Assembly: GCA_932521025.1 (NCBI GenBank)
Contig: OW051469.1
Coordinates: 7,514,398-7,578,397, forward strand
Length of the DNA: 64,000 nt
Origin: Oscheius onirici
Taxonomy: Eukaryota; Nematoda; Chromadorea; Rhabditida; Rhabditidae
Reading direction: 5' to 3'
In this document: in pieces, positions 34,301 to 45,153 of the stretch
How the letters are laid out: the number at the start of each line of letters is the position of its first letter
Position numbering within the stretch: the stretch's first letter is position 1
The notes under the pieces: generated by a model
The model's database searches: none
What the model was told of the DNA's origin: nothing
The model's input: only the letters and a program-made list of their open reading frames with translations
Position numbers and translations under genes: made by a program

Positions 34301-37300
34301 GTTTTACCTGTACTGCACCCGCTGAGGGGGTAGAATCTACCAGGGTTGGGCGGATGTCAGTGTTCGATGTTCGTTTGGGCCGGACACAAACACGAACAGT
34401 CCGTGTTCGTCGTCGAATATTGGGAGACGCGGACGTCCGTTTTGCTAGAATTTTCTTCTCAAAAGTGATCGAAAAATATAAGCCCATGCTCTAATTGAAG
34501 CCCTCCCTCTAATAGTAGCCCACCCTACGAGGTGATTGAAAAATAGAAGCCCATGGGCTTCTATTTTTAACGCCTTGATGCACCAGCATGGAAATGATGA
34601 GATAATCCCCCGACATTCTACCGAAGGAAGTCGATAAGACAATCCGACTGATGAAAAGAAACGGGAGCCCAGGACCCGACTCAATAACGCCGATGTTGAT
34701 GTACCATGCTAGAAGTCAAACCGTCCCTTTTCTTACAAGTATCTGCTCAGAGGAGACGACATACCGCCCGAATTGACAGAAGGAATGGTGAGGCTGTTAT
34801 ACAAGACAGGAGAACGATGCTGTACCGGATTTCAAAATATCTCATGGAAACAGAAGACGAATGGCAAACGGGATTCAAGAAGGGATACTCAGTCACAGAC
34901 AATACTCATGGCGTCAAACAGATTATTGAAAAGTGCAGTGAGTATCAAGTTTGTCTATACGTGTTTCGTCGACAGCTGCAAAGCCTTCGACACGGTGGAC
35001 TGGGTCAAGACGTGGAATTCACTTATCGAAAGAGGTGTCCCGAGACAGCTGATTCTTCTTCTCCAACGACTCTATGAGGCCTCGTCGACCAACGTTCTAG
35101 TCAATAGATCAATAGTACCCGTTCCTATTCGACGCGGAGTCAGGCAAGGAGATGGGATGAGCCCTCTACTTTTCAACTCAGTCCTCGCCTACGCTGTCAA
35201 CAAGATCGAGTGGGACCAGGACGGGCTGAAAATCAACGGAGAGAAACTCCCCCTTCTTGCGTATGCCGACGATCTCGTGATCTTTGCCAAAAGTCGCCCG
35301 GAACTAGAGAGAATGTTGGTCAAACTAGCTGATAGTCTGGATACAGTGAGCCTAAAGATCAATTTTGAGAACACGGTCATGTCATCCACCAAAAGACGTG
35401 AACCGATCTTAGTCTCTGGACAGCGTCAAGTTTGTGGATACATTCACCTTCCTGGGTTCAAAGCTCTCCATACCAATTGCCGACAACGCAGAGGTGAAAC
35501 GAAGAATTGGACTGGGATATTGAAAGTTCAATCAAAATCGAAAGCTGCTATGCGACCGCACGATTCCTCTGAGAAAGAGAAGATGCCTCTTTGAAGCTGT
35601 ATGTGACACCGACCGTTATTTTCGGAGCCGAAACATGGGTGCTTCGCGAATCTGATCGAAACTCTCTAAAGGTCGATCAACACAGGCTGGAAAGAAGAAT
35701 GCTGGGCGTCTCGATGCTAGACCGCTGGACGAATCAACGCCTGAGACGCACATCGAAATTGAACGACTAGAAGACGTTGGCGATTAATAAGAAACTCAGC
35801 TGGGCCGAAAGGATTTCAAACATGGACTCGAGCAGATGGGCACAGGAAATTACAGAGTGGTATCCGAGAGATGGGAAGAGAAGACCTGGAGGGCAAAAGT
35901 GCAGGTGGTCGGACGAGATCACAACGTTAGCTGGCTCTACATGGTGGAGAAGCTCAAACTTGGAGTGGTCCACTCTCAGAAGCGCTCTAGTCGACAGTAG
36001 GCTTGATTAAGCGAAATAAATACGAAATACGAAACTGCAAATTAGAGGCTCTTCGAGAGTCATTACGCTGGAACATGGTAAAGCTCTGCTCCATGTTTGG
36101 CAGAAAACTAGGATTCCTACGTGGAAAGTCGCAAAAGAATGAATTGAGAAAGAACCGCACCTCTTTCTTCACGTACTGCGTGATCAGGGTCCGTGTATCG
36201 GCCGGTGTGATAAGGAGTCCCTTCGTGACCTTGGTGAATGTGTTGAAGAAGCCGAGAACATTCTCCGTAATCTATATTTTCGTCATTAGCAGCCAAAAAA
36301 TAACTACTAACCGCGAAATATTCGACAATCGTGGGTCCTTTACTCGCTCCGGACGGTACTTCTTCGTTCTTGATTCGCTCGTCCGTGACTTCGAAAGTTC
36401 TGATGGCCGGATGGTCCCAGTTCACTTCGGCTATCAAGTCCACGCCTTTTCCCTTCGCCTTGAGCTTGATAACCGATCCATCTGGGTGTTTCATCATCTA
36501 AAAACTACATCTTTCTGCTCTTATTAGCAAAAAAACCTCATCAAGAAAGGTGGCAAACTTTTTGTATTTCGTCTTTTTCATGTCCAGACGGCGATTTGAC
36601 GGGACGCATTTTAGAAGACATTGTGAGTAGAATTGGCCGACGTCCATTGGAAGAGTCGCCTTTTTCGTCAGACGGTATTTTAGGGCAGCTATGAAGCATC
36701 TTTGCAACTAAAACATGGGTATTTAAAACAAACACGGGGCTTACCAAATGTTCGACGGGTTCTTCTGGTTCCGTATCTTCTTCTTGAGGCTTCTCGTTTA
36801 TTTCTGCTGCTGCTACGGCAGTTGCTAGCTCATCGGCTGTGGTATCTGGAAAAGGAGTTTTTTTGTTTTGAGAACGTTTTCGCAGCAGACCTTCTGGTGT
36901 GCTTTCTTCGATTTGTTCTGGTTCTTCTGCAGCTGCTGAAAAGGTTCAGGTCACTTTTAGAAGTTTAATTGTGTTTCAGGTGGGTCTGACATTACAAGTC
37001 GACCCAATAAGAGGTTTCACGAACTTGTATGTTCGCTTGAAGTACGATTCATACGGAAAGTACCCGTTAACAAAAATAATTGCCGATCTGTTCGCGGAAT
37101 GCATAAGTAAATTAGATGAATTTTCGTAGCCGGTGTGAACTTGCCTGAATAAGACTTGAATCCTGGATAGATGTCTTCTAACGTAAAGTCTGGAGCAGAT
37201 CCTCGTGGTCCGAATTCCCTAAACAAAAAAACCTAATTGAAAAAAAAACTCATGAAACAAACCAGAGCGTATCTTTGACGACGTGAATAGTTTGAACGCC

Positions 37301-37857
37301 TTTGCCGATAAATTTCGCGGCTATTATTTCTTCTAAAGACATCAAGGCGCATCCGACAGCTACAGGTCGTATTTTTCCGTCAATATTTAGGCCGATCGCC
37401 ACGACATCGCCCCTTTTGAACGGTGGAACAGGGAAACTTTTAGCAATGCCCAAAATTTGACCTTTTCAGGCGAAAACTGAAAAAGCATACCTTGGAGCAT
37501 GAGATCTGCTCCATTTTCAAGGTACTGTAATACTGGTTCGTGCACGACCAGCATCGGATAGACTGCTGGCGATTTCCAGAGAAAATAGACTGTCGGGACG
37601 AGAATACGAGTCTCTTCAAAGTCGAGAAAGAGGGGAACTTTGTCGAAGAGATAGAGATTTGTGGCGACTTCCTGAAACGTTTTGGATTTGACATGGGCCA
37701 CTTGTGACTTCTTATCCACCACGTTTGAACTGTCGCCCGGAATCCGGGCCAGTAGTTTTCGTCTGAAAATGTTGCTATTCTGAAGATAAACAGGGACCTA
37801 CATGTCAGAATTCTTCAAATTGACGTTCTTCTTCACATGGAAAGGCTTCTTGAACAT
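31318..37857 (-). CDS. eif-2D: Translation initiation factor 2D (ligatin)
   Basis: eIF2D delivers tRNA to the 40S P site and helps recycle ribosomes. The start at 37857 gives MFKKPFHVKKNVNLKNSD, the typical N terminus. The DUF1947/PUA half follows (FLWKSPAVYPMLVVHEP, GADLMLQG, FKRGDVVAIGLNIDG, GKGVQTIHVVKDTLW). An acidic linker comes next (around 36780-36890, EEDTEPEEPVEHL). The SWIB/MDM2-like part has KYRLTKKATLPMDVGQFYS and KKTKYKKFATFL. The winged-helix-like part has GKGVDLIAEVNWDHPAIR and ADTRTLITQYVKKE. The SUI1 domain at 31855-31540 has MTKTYVLKMPDGRELVKK and GNKKVTLLNNLAVFG. The end is KYIEGLDLAPKKKK. An intron of about 4.3 kb (36153-31855) holds a LINE, a SINE and other repeats; all other introns are small. 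The stop codon overlaps an AAATAAA poly(A) signal. Confidence 0.95.
32420..33160 (+). mobile_element. RTE LINE endonuclease region (broken), inside an eIF2D intron
   Basis: Plus frames carry APE-type endonuclease motifs: VHMNVRTLAG, VICLSETRM, YHSGYCNLSQHGVSFIIR, ILAGDFNCRIQRD, FHQIDHIAAPDSM and ADSDHRMMRME, in family order. There is a stop after MSKR near 32498 and a frameshift near 32740, so it is non-functional. It is antisense to eIF2D. It is probably the 5' part of the LINE whose reverse transcriptase lies at 34589-36031; the connecting region is missing. Confidence 0.85.
33891..33958 (-). repeat. tRNA-like sequence, probably a SINE head
   Basis: On the minus strand it contains TGGCGCAGTGGGTAAGGG (A-box-like) and, after a plausible anticodon arm (CTGTCTACGAATCAG), GGTTCGATCCC (perfect B box), followed by TGCCAC. 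The spacing suits RNA polymerase III promoter elements. No acceptor stem can be paired and the T stem has a mismatch, so it is not a working tRNA. Confidence 0.55.
34539..34568. repeat. 30 bp perfect palindrome
   Basis: The left half is AAAAATAGAAGCCCA and the right half is its exact complement (TGGGCTTCTATTTTT). A near copy of the left half (AAAAATATAAGCCCATG) starts about 66 bases upstream at 34473. It may be the end-to-end junction of two copies of a short repeat. Confidence 0.8.
34589..36031 (+). mobile_element. RTE LINE reverse transcriptase region (broken), inside an eIF2D intron
   Basis: The reverse transcriptase core is readable with frame changes: LPKEVDKTIRLMKRNGSPGPD, then FVDSCKAFDTVDW, GVRQGDGMSPLLFNSVL and LAYADDLVIFAKS, then a shift near 35430. 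The C-terminal parts are FGAETWVLRESDRN, RRMLGVSMLDRWTNQ and LSWAERISNMDSSRWAQEI. The 3' end is A-rich with a short GAAATAC tandem (about 36012-36031). Antisense to eIF2D. Frameshifts and stops show it is inactive. Confidence 0.85.
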
Positions 37858-38849
37858 TTTGTAAGCTGAAAGAGTAAAATTACTGGAGAATGAGAGAAAA
37901 GAAGACAAAATGACTAAATTGTTCGAAAAATATGGGAAATGGCGCGCTGTTTACAACTCTGAGAGCAATCCAAGTACTGCTAGCTTCATCCTCAAGTTTT
38001 GTAATTTTCTTCATTTTTATACTTTGTCCCTGCGTGAAGTAAATAGGAAATATACTTTCAAAGCAGTTTGACATCATGTTTTGTCCTCCAACAGCACATA
38101 ATAGCTTGGCAAGCTTTCCTGGACCAAAATTTGGAGCGAAAAATAGAAAAAGGGGAGAAATAAGGCAGAAAGTTGTGACTGAAAAAGTAAATCAAATCCT
38201 TCTGATGACAAAATTTGCGTTTGACTTTTATTGTTACGCGGGAACTCAAAAGCAGGAAAATTCCATTTTTTTTTCAATTCATGTTGTCGAAATTCTGTCA
38301 ACTGTGTTCTACTTTCATTCATTTTTTCATCAAATATTGCTCCAATACCAACAAAACAGTAAGAGTATCCTCAAAAACCATGTTACATAATTTCAATTGC
38401 TGAAAAGCAAGCACAAATCGTGTTTGCTTCAAATATCCTTTTATTAAAACGCTAAGGAGACCCGAAGTGTATTTCGCACTTTTCACCCCCTTGACTACGT
38501 CAAAATGCGAATCTGAGGGCAATTGTTTTAGCGAAATTTTGCAAGGACTCCGGCTACCACGTCCGTTTTTCGAAATAATCCCAGTTTCACTGTTTTCAAG
38601 TCCCTCTATGGTTTGGCACTGTGAAGTCGCAGGAAACAAGTTAGAACCTGTTATGCATAAGACGACAACTAAGTTTGGACTTGGCAAAAGATTTGGGAAG
38701 TGTTTGATAACTGCTGTAAGAGTACTAAAAAGGGTACGACGCCGCCAGGCGACGAAGTCGGCTGGTCTTTCTTTTAATCGTTGTTTTATTCTTGCTTTCC
38801 CTTTTCTCTGCTCTTCAGACTTCCTTTTCATGAATTTTCGTTTTAAGCC
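37858..38849. other. Divergent promoter region of eIF2D and the NDUFB6-like gene
   Basis: About 1 kb between two genes pointing away from each other. ORFs here (38319-38960 minus, 38467-39171 plus) overlap each other and the first exon of the NDUFB6-like gene out of frame. On the eIF2D side ctctttcag lies nine bases before the ATG, resembling a trans-splice acceptor. Confidence 0.45.
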
Positions 38850-39924
38850 ATGGGCAACCAGTATTCGGCCCCTCCTCGAACGGGTAATTCGCCATATACC
38901 CGCTCCGGAGTTCCTCCTCCAGCCCTGGCCAAGAAGTCTGGATCTGACAAGCCTAGTCACAGGTATTCTGTTCTTTTTTATCGTTCAAAAGCTATATTTT
39001 TCTAGAATCAATGACCCGATGTCGCTGGAGATGCACATGGCCGACGAGCGTGCCAGAGCAGCCGGACTGAGCCCCGCAGAACGCGAATGGCGTAAGAAAT
39101 GGGTCCATGTTAGTTTTCTCTCTGCTTTTTCCAATAATTCCGCTCCAGGATCAACATCTTCACGCCGATGAGCCAATTGTCGTAGATGCCGTTCACAGAC
39201 AGCTCAATCCCGTCCGTGTTCTCTATAGGTACCCGTGGGACAAGCTGTACTTGCATTACTTGAAGGAATTTAACCTTTTTTTCGGTGAAAAATAGCTCGA
39301 TTTCAGCCAACTTTCGGTGTGTATTACGGAACTGCCATTCGCGTCACGGTGCCAAAGATGCTCATGGCTTTCGTCTCCATCCAGCTCGTTTATTACTATT
39401 GGAAATACGAAGTCAAGGTTCGTTTTCAGTTTTTCTTTGACGATTAATTTAAGGAAAAATAGGCTATAGGCCAAAAATATATTTTCCCCAATTTTGCGTT
39501 GTTTAACATGCTGTAATCGAATACGTTCTAAGAGAGAAAAACATTGAAACGACAGGAAAATGCAATGGGACAATGGGTCTCTTGACCTTCCCGGTTTTAC
39601 CTTCCCAGTATCTTTATTTTTAACCCTAATTGTAAAATATGCCTCCTAAGAAAACGTGCTCATTTACTTCAACACAGCCAATTTTCAGGACTGGACCCAC
39701 TTGCGAGGAATTGAATCCATGCCCCAGAAAGAGATTCTGACCAACGCCGTGGCCATCGAGTCGAAATATCCCGGCTTAGCCGAGAAGGCTCTCAGCAACC
39801 CGGCTAAGAACGACTATTACAGGTTTTTTGTTTTTTTTTATGCAAAAAGTACTTCTAATATAGTCCTACATTCGACAAGAGAACAGCCCTTCTCGACGTG
39901 GGACAGACCACGAGGCCTTGGTAG
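38850..39924 (+). CDS. NADH dehydrogenase (complex I) subunit NDUFB6-like
   Basis: Accessory subunit of the membrane arm of mitochondrial complex I. Six exons give MGNQYSAPPRTGNSPYTRSG, then an exon with MSLEMHMADERARAAGLSP and AEREWRKKWVHDQHLHADE. LNPVRVLYRYPWDKLY follows, then one membrane helix (VPKMLMAFVSIQLVYYYWKY), and a matrix- or IMS-exposed tail ending DVGQTTRPW. The block E-R-x-W-R-K-x-W-x-x-D-Q followed by P-W-D-K-x-Y and a single helix with a YYWKY end is the NDUFB6/B17 pattern. Introns at 38961-39003, 39110-39149, about 39290-39307, 39418-39689 and 39823-39862. One boundary (near 39290) was set by frame only. Confidence 0.8.
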
Positions 39925-40128
39925 ATAGCAATTTGTAGCGACGATTTCGAGTTGTATAGAGTGTTGATTAAATCCTTCTTTAAATTCTTTTGCCCAAAGC
40001 AGGCTCCGGGAATGAGAGGAAGCTCTCTAGAAGGTGGTTGCCACGCGACGACCACGGCGCTCAGGAGTTTGTCCTTTTGTTAGACGACAGGTTTTCAAAG
40101 CCTGACGTTCCCTTTCTGACTATCCGAA

Positions 40129-41770
40129 ATGAGTAACATCAATTCTGTCACGACAGTCTTCCAAAATCTCTTTTCTAATCACGGATCGACTCTTTTGAAC
40201 CTAATTTTGATAGTTTCAACCGTCGGAGGACAAACGGTAAGCCGCGTTCATTGTTGACTGAAAAAAAAGTTTGCACTTTACGTTTCGAGACCCATTTGCA
40301 ACATTTTAAATGAAGGGTTGGGTAAATTACGGAGATGAATCCAGCATTTAGCTGCGTATCTTCCCAGAGTATCTAATGCTTTTGACAAAATGAATGGCTG
40401 CTAGATTACTGTCGTATGTGGGAATAAAGATGGAGATTTTAACTTCAGCTCCTCCGAAAACTAACATTCGCCTGTCCCTGTGCCTATCCTCTAAATGTTC
40501 TACATTCAATTGTCTTTATGCTCGGTCCGACAGGGGCCCTGTTCATTGTTGGAGTTATGATAAACACGACGACATGGAGAATAGTTCATGGATCGTGTTT
40601 TAGGTGTGTTTTTCGGAGACTGAGTGAAAAAGAGTTTAGGGTTCCTGACACGAGACACAGCTGCAAAACGGTTATTATCAACTGGATTGAACTGATTATA
40701 CAGTCGTCAATCGCTCCGGTGGCTTGGCTTTTTGTTGTTTTTCTGGATGGAGAGTGGGTTGAGGAGAGAGTGCAGTGACAGTGACTTCCAGATACTACCG
40801 TTGTCTACTGTCCCACAACTACTGTCCAATGGACAAATCGACGCTCTGCAAGAATACCACCATAATGGCCGACTACCAAGCTTCTGGAACTTTTGAGACC
40901 GCGAGTGGGAACGGAAAGGTGAGTACAGCCCATCACTAACTCTCAGTCTCTCCAGTACTGTCCAGCCTGCATTTGCAATCTCCAAGGAGCGGATGCTTCC
41001 TATCTCGACGCCACCTCACAGATTTTTGCCTGGTTTATACTAATTTTCTACGGACTGGCTACTTTTCTCGTCTTGTGCTGTAGCAGAATTTGTGACAAGT
41101 ATACTTTGGTGCAGCGACAGTATGTGGACATGTACAAGGACGAGGAGAAGAACAAATTTGATCTCGTTGCAAAGGAGCATGCTTCGCAACTAGCCGAGAG
41201 GAATGCTCGAGCCTTTTTCAATCAACACGATTGGACGAAAAAGGACTGGGATTGGGTTTCTGGTGAGTATTAAAACATGTCTTTTTGTTTACAGTAAGAA
41301 GCGTCACATTTCAGGTGTCACAGGTGACAGTTATTTTTTCAGGATCAAGACGACATTTTTCAAGTCTTTTTTGTGTTCTGCAAAGTTGTAGAGGACGTCA
41401 GGGGCTACAACTTTGCAGAACATCTCAAAGTCAGAATAGGTCGTCTTGACCCCAAAAAATGTGAATACGTAATTGCGTATCTTATGTAACGAGTATTCTA
41501 ATCTAATAGAGGTTTTAGCGTATCTACCAGTCTCTCTGTTCCGGATAAAAGATAAACCTTCTTACAGGTGTGGCCGAAGTGAACAATCCAATGTTCGCTC
41601 GTCTTCGCCTAATCGCAGCTGAGAAGACGAACACGACAATGTACACGCCCCTTCAATTGTGGAGCAGTCAAAAAGGCTACAAGATTCTCAAACCAGATGT
41701 TCTGGAAGTTGACGAAACGGGTGAAACTAACGGGGTTATAGTGCCACAACATGTGAGCAAAGCTGAATAA
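40129..41770 (+). CDS. Calcium homeostasis modulator (CALHM) channel
   Basis: Large-pore, voltage- and Ca-gated plasma membrane channel. Exon 1 gives an N-terminal segment and TM1 (STLLNLILIVSTVGGQT). The next exon starts with the family-specific LTFACPCAYPLN, then TM2 (FMLGPTGALFIVGVMIN) and TTWRIVHGSC. TM3 is INWIELIIQSSIAPVAWLFV followed by DGEYYRC across a 44 bp intron (about 40752-40795). The extracellular loop has Cys residues (NYCP, TLC, YCPACIC). TM4 is SQIFAWFILIFYGLATFLV, followed by the C-terminal helices (QRQYVDMYKDEEKNKF, EHASQLAERNARAFF). The C-P-C motif, the loop Cys and the E-H-A-x-x-L-A-x-x-N signature mark CALHM. The last exon ends PQHVSKAE. The stop TAA is part of an AATAAA signal (41766-41771). 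The nematode relative is CLHM-1, but orthology was not tested. Confidence 0.93.
41335..41465. repeat. Foldback (MITE-like) element in the last CALHM intron
   Basis: Two perfect 18-base arms, 41374-41391 (TGTTCTGCAAAGTTGTAG) and 41405-41422, pair across a 13-base loop. The outer parts are also loosely inverted (GGATCAAGACGAC against its complement near 41432-41446). TACGTAATTGCGTA adjoins it at 41466. Related fragments occur near 57174-57220 and, as single arms, near 59235 and 59935. Confidence 0.75.
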
Positions 41771-41782
41771 AAAGAGATGGTT

Positions 41783-44700
41783 TTATAGGAATTTTTTGAC
41801 TAGAAAGATGGGCTTCTTCACAGAATGAACGACAAAGAGAAAAATGTAAAAGACGATGACTGTCAGAAGAAGGTAGACGATAGAAGTTTCTGTACTGAAC
41901 CCGTCGGGATATCTCTCCAGATGAGCTTCTGCTCCCGATTTCCATCTGAAAGTTTTCTGTAACTTGAGCAAGGACGGAAATACAACCTGCAGAAGCTGTG
42001 AGGAGGAGAGGGATCAATGTCCAGACGGTTCGAGAGAGTACAGTTGGTCAGAGGTAGGTCTGATACGAGTATGGTAGACAGGAGATGACCGATGTAGGTG
42101 AGGGGATTGGCGATCATGAGGACAGATAACCAGGAGGCAGAGAGTGAGGGAACTGATCTGGAATGTATTTTCTGCCTGAATCTCTCTGATGTTATGTGTT
42201 TCTGTCCGTCTGTTTTGTATCTTTTCTCAAACTCTTACCTAACGAGAATTCCCGATAGTGTGAACAGAACTGACATAACCGTAAGACTGCCGGCTACAGC
42301 TAAACATTCATCTCGTACAGCCACCATTAGTGATAGAACAATCGCCTAAAAAACCCAGTAACTTTTCAGTCGTTGCCTCATCTCACTTGAGAAACGAAAC
42401 CGACAGTCAGGAGAAGAAGATCCAATGAGACCAGACGAGTCCAGTTAAAAAGATCAATCCGCCTAAAGATCAAACAGTAGATAATCCTGTAGAAGGGACT
42501 AGCCATAAGAACGTAGCTGCAGATAGACTGGATAAGAGAGCTACCAATGGTACATTGTACAGAAGAAAAGCAATAAGAGGCAAGACTTGATTGTAGACGT
42601 TTTGGCGGTACTCTTGGAAAGAGAGTCGTAGAATTGGAGAGTCTAAATTTGAGTTTCTCTGTTTTGCTAGTAACTTACAGAAACTGCTCGATGCGAAAAT
42701 TATCAAGGCAGACTGGAGAAGTAGAAGAACAGAGTAGAGGCCTCTCATACTATGAGGTCCGAAACGAAGGTTGGTGGTACTCTCATTTCTTAAAAGACTG
42801 ACTAATTTTGATTGGAAATTACACAAAAACAGTCAGGAGGACTGTTAGAAGAATTTTTGTGAAGATTGATCCAAGAAGCCGCCACTTCATCGCGATCACT
42901 AGCTCATAGTTTCTTTTGATCAGAACAGTCAGTTTCCTCAATTTGGAAGGCTTCTCCAGGTAGCACAGAGCTACAGTACTCCCGATACCGTAAGACTGAC
43001 GGTTTGGATGGAACTCTTCAACTGCGACAGATTGGTTAGATTCCTGAAAAGTACTGTAGTCGAGAATTTGAACTTCAGTAAACTACAAACGCCATTAAAT
43101 TACTTTGAGCTCAATTTGTAAGAAAAAGAATGCGTTTTCCATCTGTGCGATGTTCTAGAAAGTTGTAGAAAATTTTCTGGACTACAACATTTCAAAACAC
43201 AAGGTTAGCAACGCCCTTATCAAGGCTAAAGTTACCTACGTATCCTCTCCCCATACATCTCCTGACCTGAGCCGCTTGCAATCCCTTCCTACATATTTGA
43301 AACTTCCAAAGGAAACAATGTCCTTGCATAGTTTCTCAAACTGACTTGCCTAAGCTTGGTACTCCCATTGTAATCTGCGCACAAAGTGCCCTTATTTATC
43401 TACCAACTAAAGCTTACGACAGACAAAAATTTGGGAGCAATTAAAAATGGATCGCTAGCTTGGAAAGTGACATTCAAATTTTTTTTAGCTGTGATTATTA
43501 CAAATTTACAGGACCTACCTTAAACTTGGCTACCAACGTAATAGCCTGTTCTTGTGTCTCGGTAAATCTTTCCGGATTCTCACGGTCGATTGTAGACAAG
43601 GTGACTGAACCATCTGCTTAATTTCGACATCATCATAACCTACGGTAGTACATGACAGGATTTTCTGTCAGAGGACATGGGAATCCAGTCTCACGAAAGT
43701 AGCCTGGGAGATCTTTTGTCCGGCCAGAGTAGAAGACTTCTCCATAGAAGAGAATAGTTATTTTATCCAGCAAGTGGTACAGATCAGATCGTGGGTTCTT
43801 CAGAGACAAAAGAATAATCCTGTCGTTCTTCTTAGCATAAGAAGAGAGACAGGACAAGACATGATAGGCTGAGAGACAGTCCAGATCTTCCAGAATGTCA
43901 TCCAGTACAATTAACACTGAAATTGGATAAGAGTGAGTACAATATAACTTACTGGGATCTTTGACCAAGTTCAGAGCAATCAACACACGTCTTCTGGCAC
44001 TTTTAGACAGTTGACTGGGCGCTTTTTGAGCGTACTGACTAATTTCGAAATCGTTCATGACCTTCGTAACCTAAAGAAATTTGTTTTGAAAATTTAAAAA
44101 AAAACTAACTCTTCTCTGAACCTCTGTCATTTGGGTTGTTCCGCCGAGATAAAGACGAGCCGTGTGATGCAGAAGAGATCGGACGGAGAGGAGAGGAAGA
44201 AGGTACTGGTCTCGATGGACATAAGAGCAGAGATTGTCGAAACGCTCCCCTGAAAAGAATACTATAACTAAATGTCTGGACAGTTGTGCCTGTTCCATTT
44301 GATGCCAATTCTGAACCCCTATCTTGATCTTCTATTCTGCTATGTCCTTTAAGCAGAGTTTCATTAGCATGTCTCGGTACTCTTTCTGGCTAACTTGTAG
44401 ATAATGTCTTGTTAGCTGTTCATACGCTTTCACATTCTGATGAATCTATTTCCTAGTTTTTCTGACCTTTCTCTGTTGTTCGAGTCTTGTCAAGGATTTC
44501 CATCGATGTTTGATCAGTTCTCATTCCTAGATGATCACTCTTTCCATGTTCAAGTACCTCGTCAACGCTTTAGCCGAATCACTTCAAGATGGGTTTGTTT
44601 TACTCATTCGTTTTTGGTGCCTTTCTTCCACATACTCACTAGTAAGGAGGTTATGATTGAGCTGAAGAGAGCCGGTAACGTCTCCACTACCTCGGCATGA

Positions 44701-44981
44701 AACGGCTTCCAGAAGAGTTGTCTTTCCAGATCCTGAACTAACGTTTTACAGGAACTAAAAAAATTTACCTGGAGCTCCAGTAATCCCATAGACTTCTCCA
44801 GAACATGCCTTTATGTCGACGTTTTTGATGAACTGAGCGACTGGAGGAGGCACAAGTATTCGAGTCCAACTGAACATTTATTTCTTGAAGAGAACATCAA
44901 ACTCTACCTGTTGAAGCTGTTAATGGTACTGAAGAGGCTGAGACTCTTACAAGAGAGCAAGTGTTGTTCTCTCTGGGTCAT
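41783..44981 (-). CDS. ABCG half-transporter, ABCG5-like
   Basis: Membrane half-transporter of the White/ABCG family; ABCG5 with ABCG8 exports sterols. The start at 44981 gives MTQREQHLLSCKSLS. The Walker A is intact (GAPGSGKTTLLEAVS). VHRDQYLLPLLSVRSLLHHT follows, which is the Q-loop to leucine-rich region. The signature is altered (LSKSARRRVLIAL instead of LSGGE). Walker B is IVLDDILEDLD with Asp in place of the catalytic Glu. The H-loop region reads LLSLKNPRSD with no His. GYFRETGFPCPLTENPVMYY links to the membrane domain: a segment with KWRLLGSIFTKILLTVLL, then RGLYSVLLLLQSALIIF, YNVPLVALLSSLSAATF and a final TSIVYLLLTVIVFYIFLF. Many small introns. Its stop lies 12 bp from the CALHM stop. 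G5 rather than G8 identity rests on layout and short motifs. Confidence 0.85.
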
Positions 44982-45153
44982 TTGGCTGAAAATGAATGGT
45001 TCGAGAGGGCTGGCGACCCTCGGAGGATGAGAGGAAACCGACCGAGGTCAATCGCATTCTCAGTCCGGTAATGACCACTTTCCATATTCTTTGCTTTAGA
45101 ACATTTTAGAATTTTTGGATAATATAGGGGAGTATGGTTCATTTGGTCGACGA
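44982..45153. promoter_or_regulatory. Bidirectional promoter between the two ABCG genes
   Basis: Only 172 bp separate the two start codons, so both genes probably share control elements, as ABCG5 and ABCG8 do in vertebrates. No TATA box is obvious. An acceptor-like sequence before either ATG is not clear. Confidence 0.6.

Larger units (their letters stand above)
33161..34588. repeat. Non-LINE sequence separating the two LINE halves
   Basis: About 1.4 kb without RTE similarity lies between the endonuclease and reverse transcriptase halves. It contains a tRNA-like SINE (33891-33958). A short inverted pair sharing TTAAAGCGAGCCTCC (33577-33592 and, inverted, 34030-34045) flanks the SINE. A direct repeat of GTGATyGAAAAATAkAAGCC type occurs at about 34466 and 34532, and a 30 bp palindrome at 34539-34568. 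It may be a nested insertion plus deletion of the LINE linker, or two separate LINE fragments. Confidence 0.5.

Noticed and set aside
38319-39171. 213-codon minus and 234-codon plus ORFs upstream of and across the NDUFB6-like gene
   Set aside because: They overlap the promoter and the true first exons out of frame and show no family similarity.
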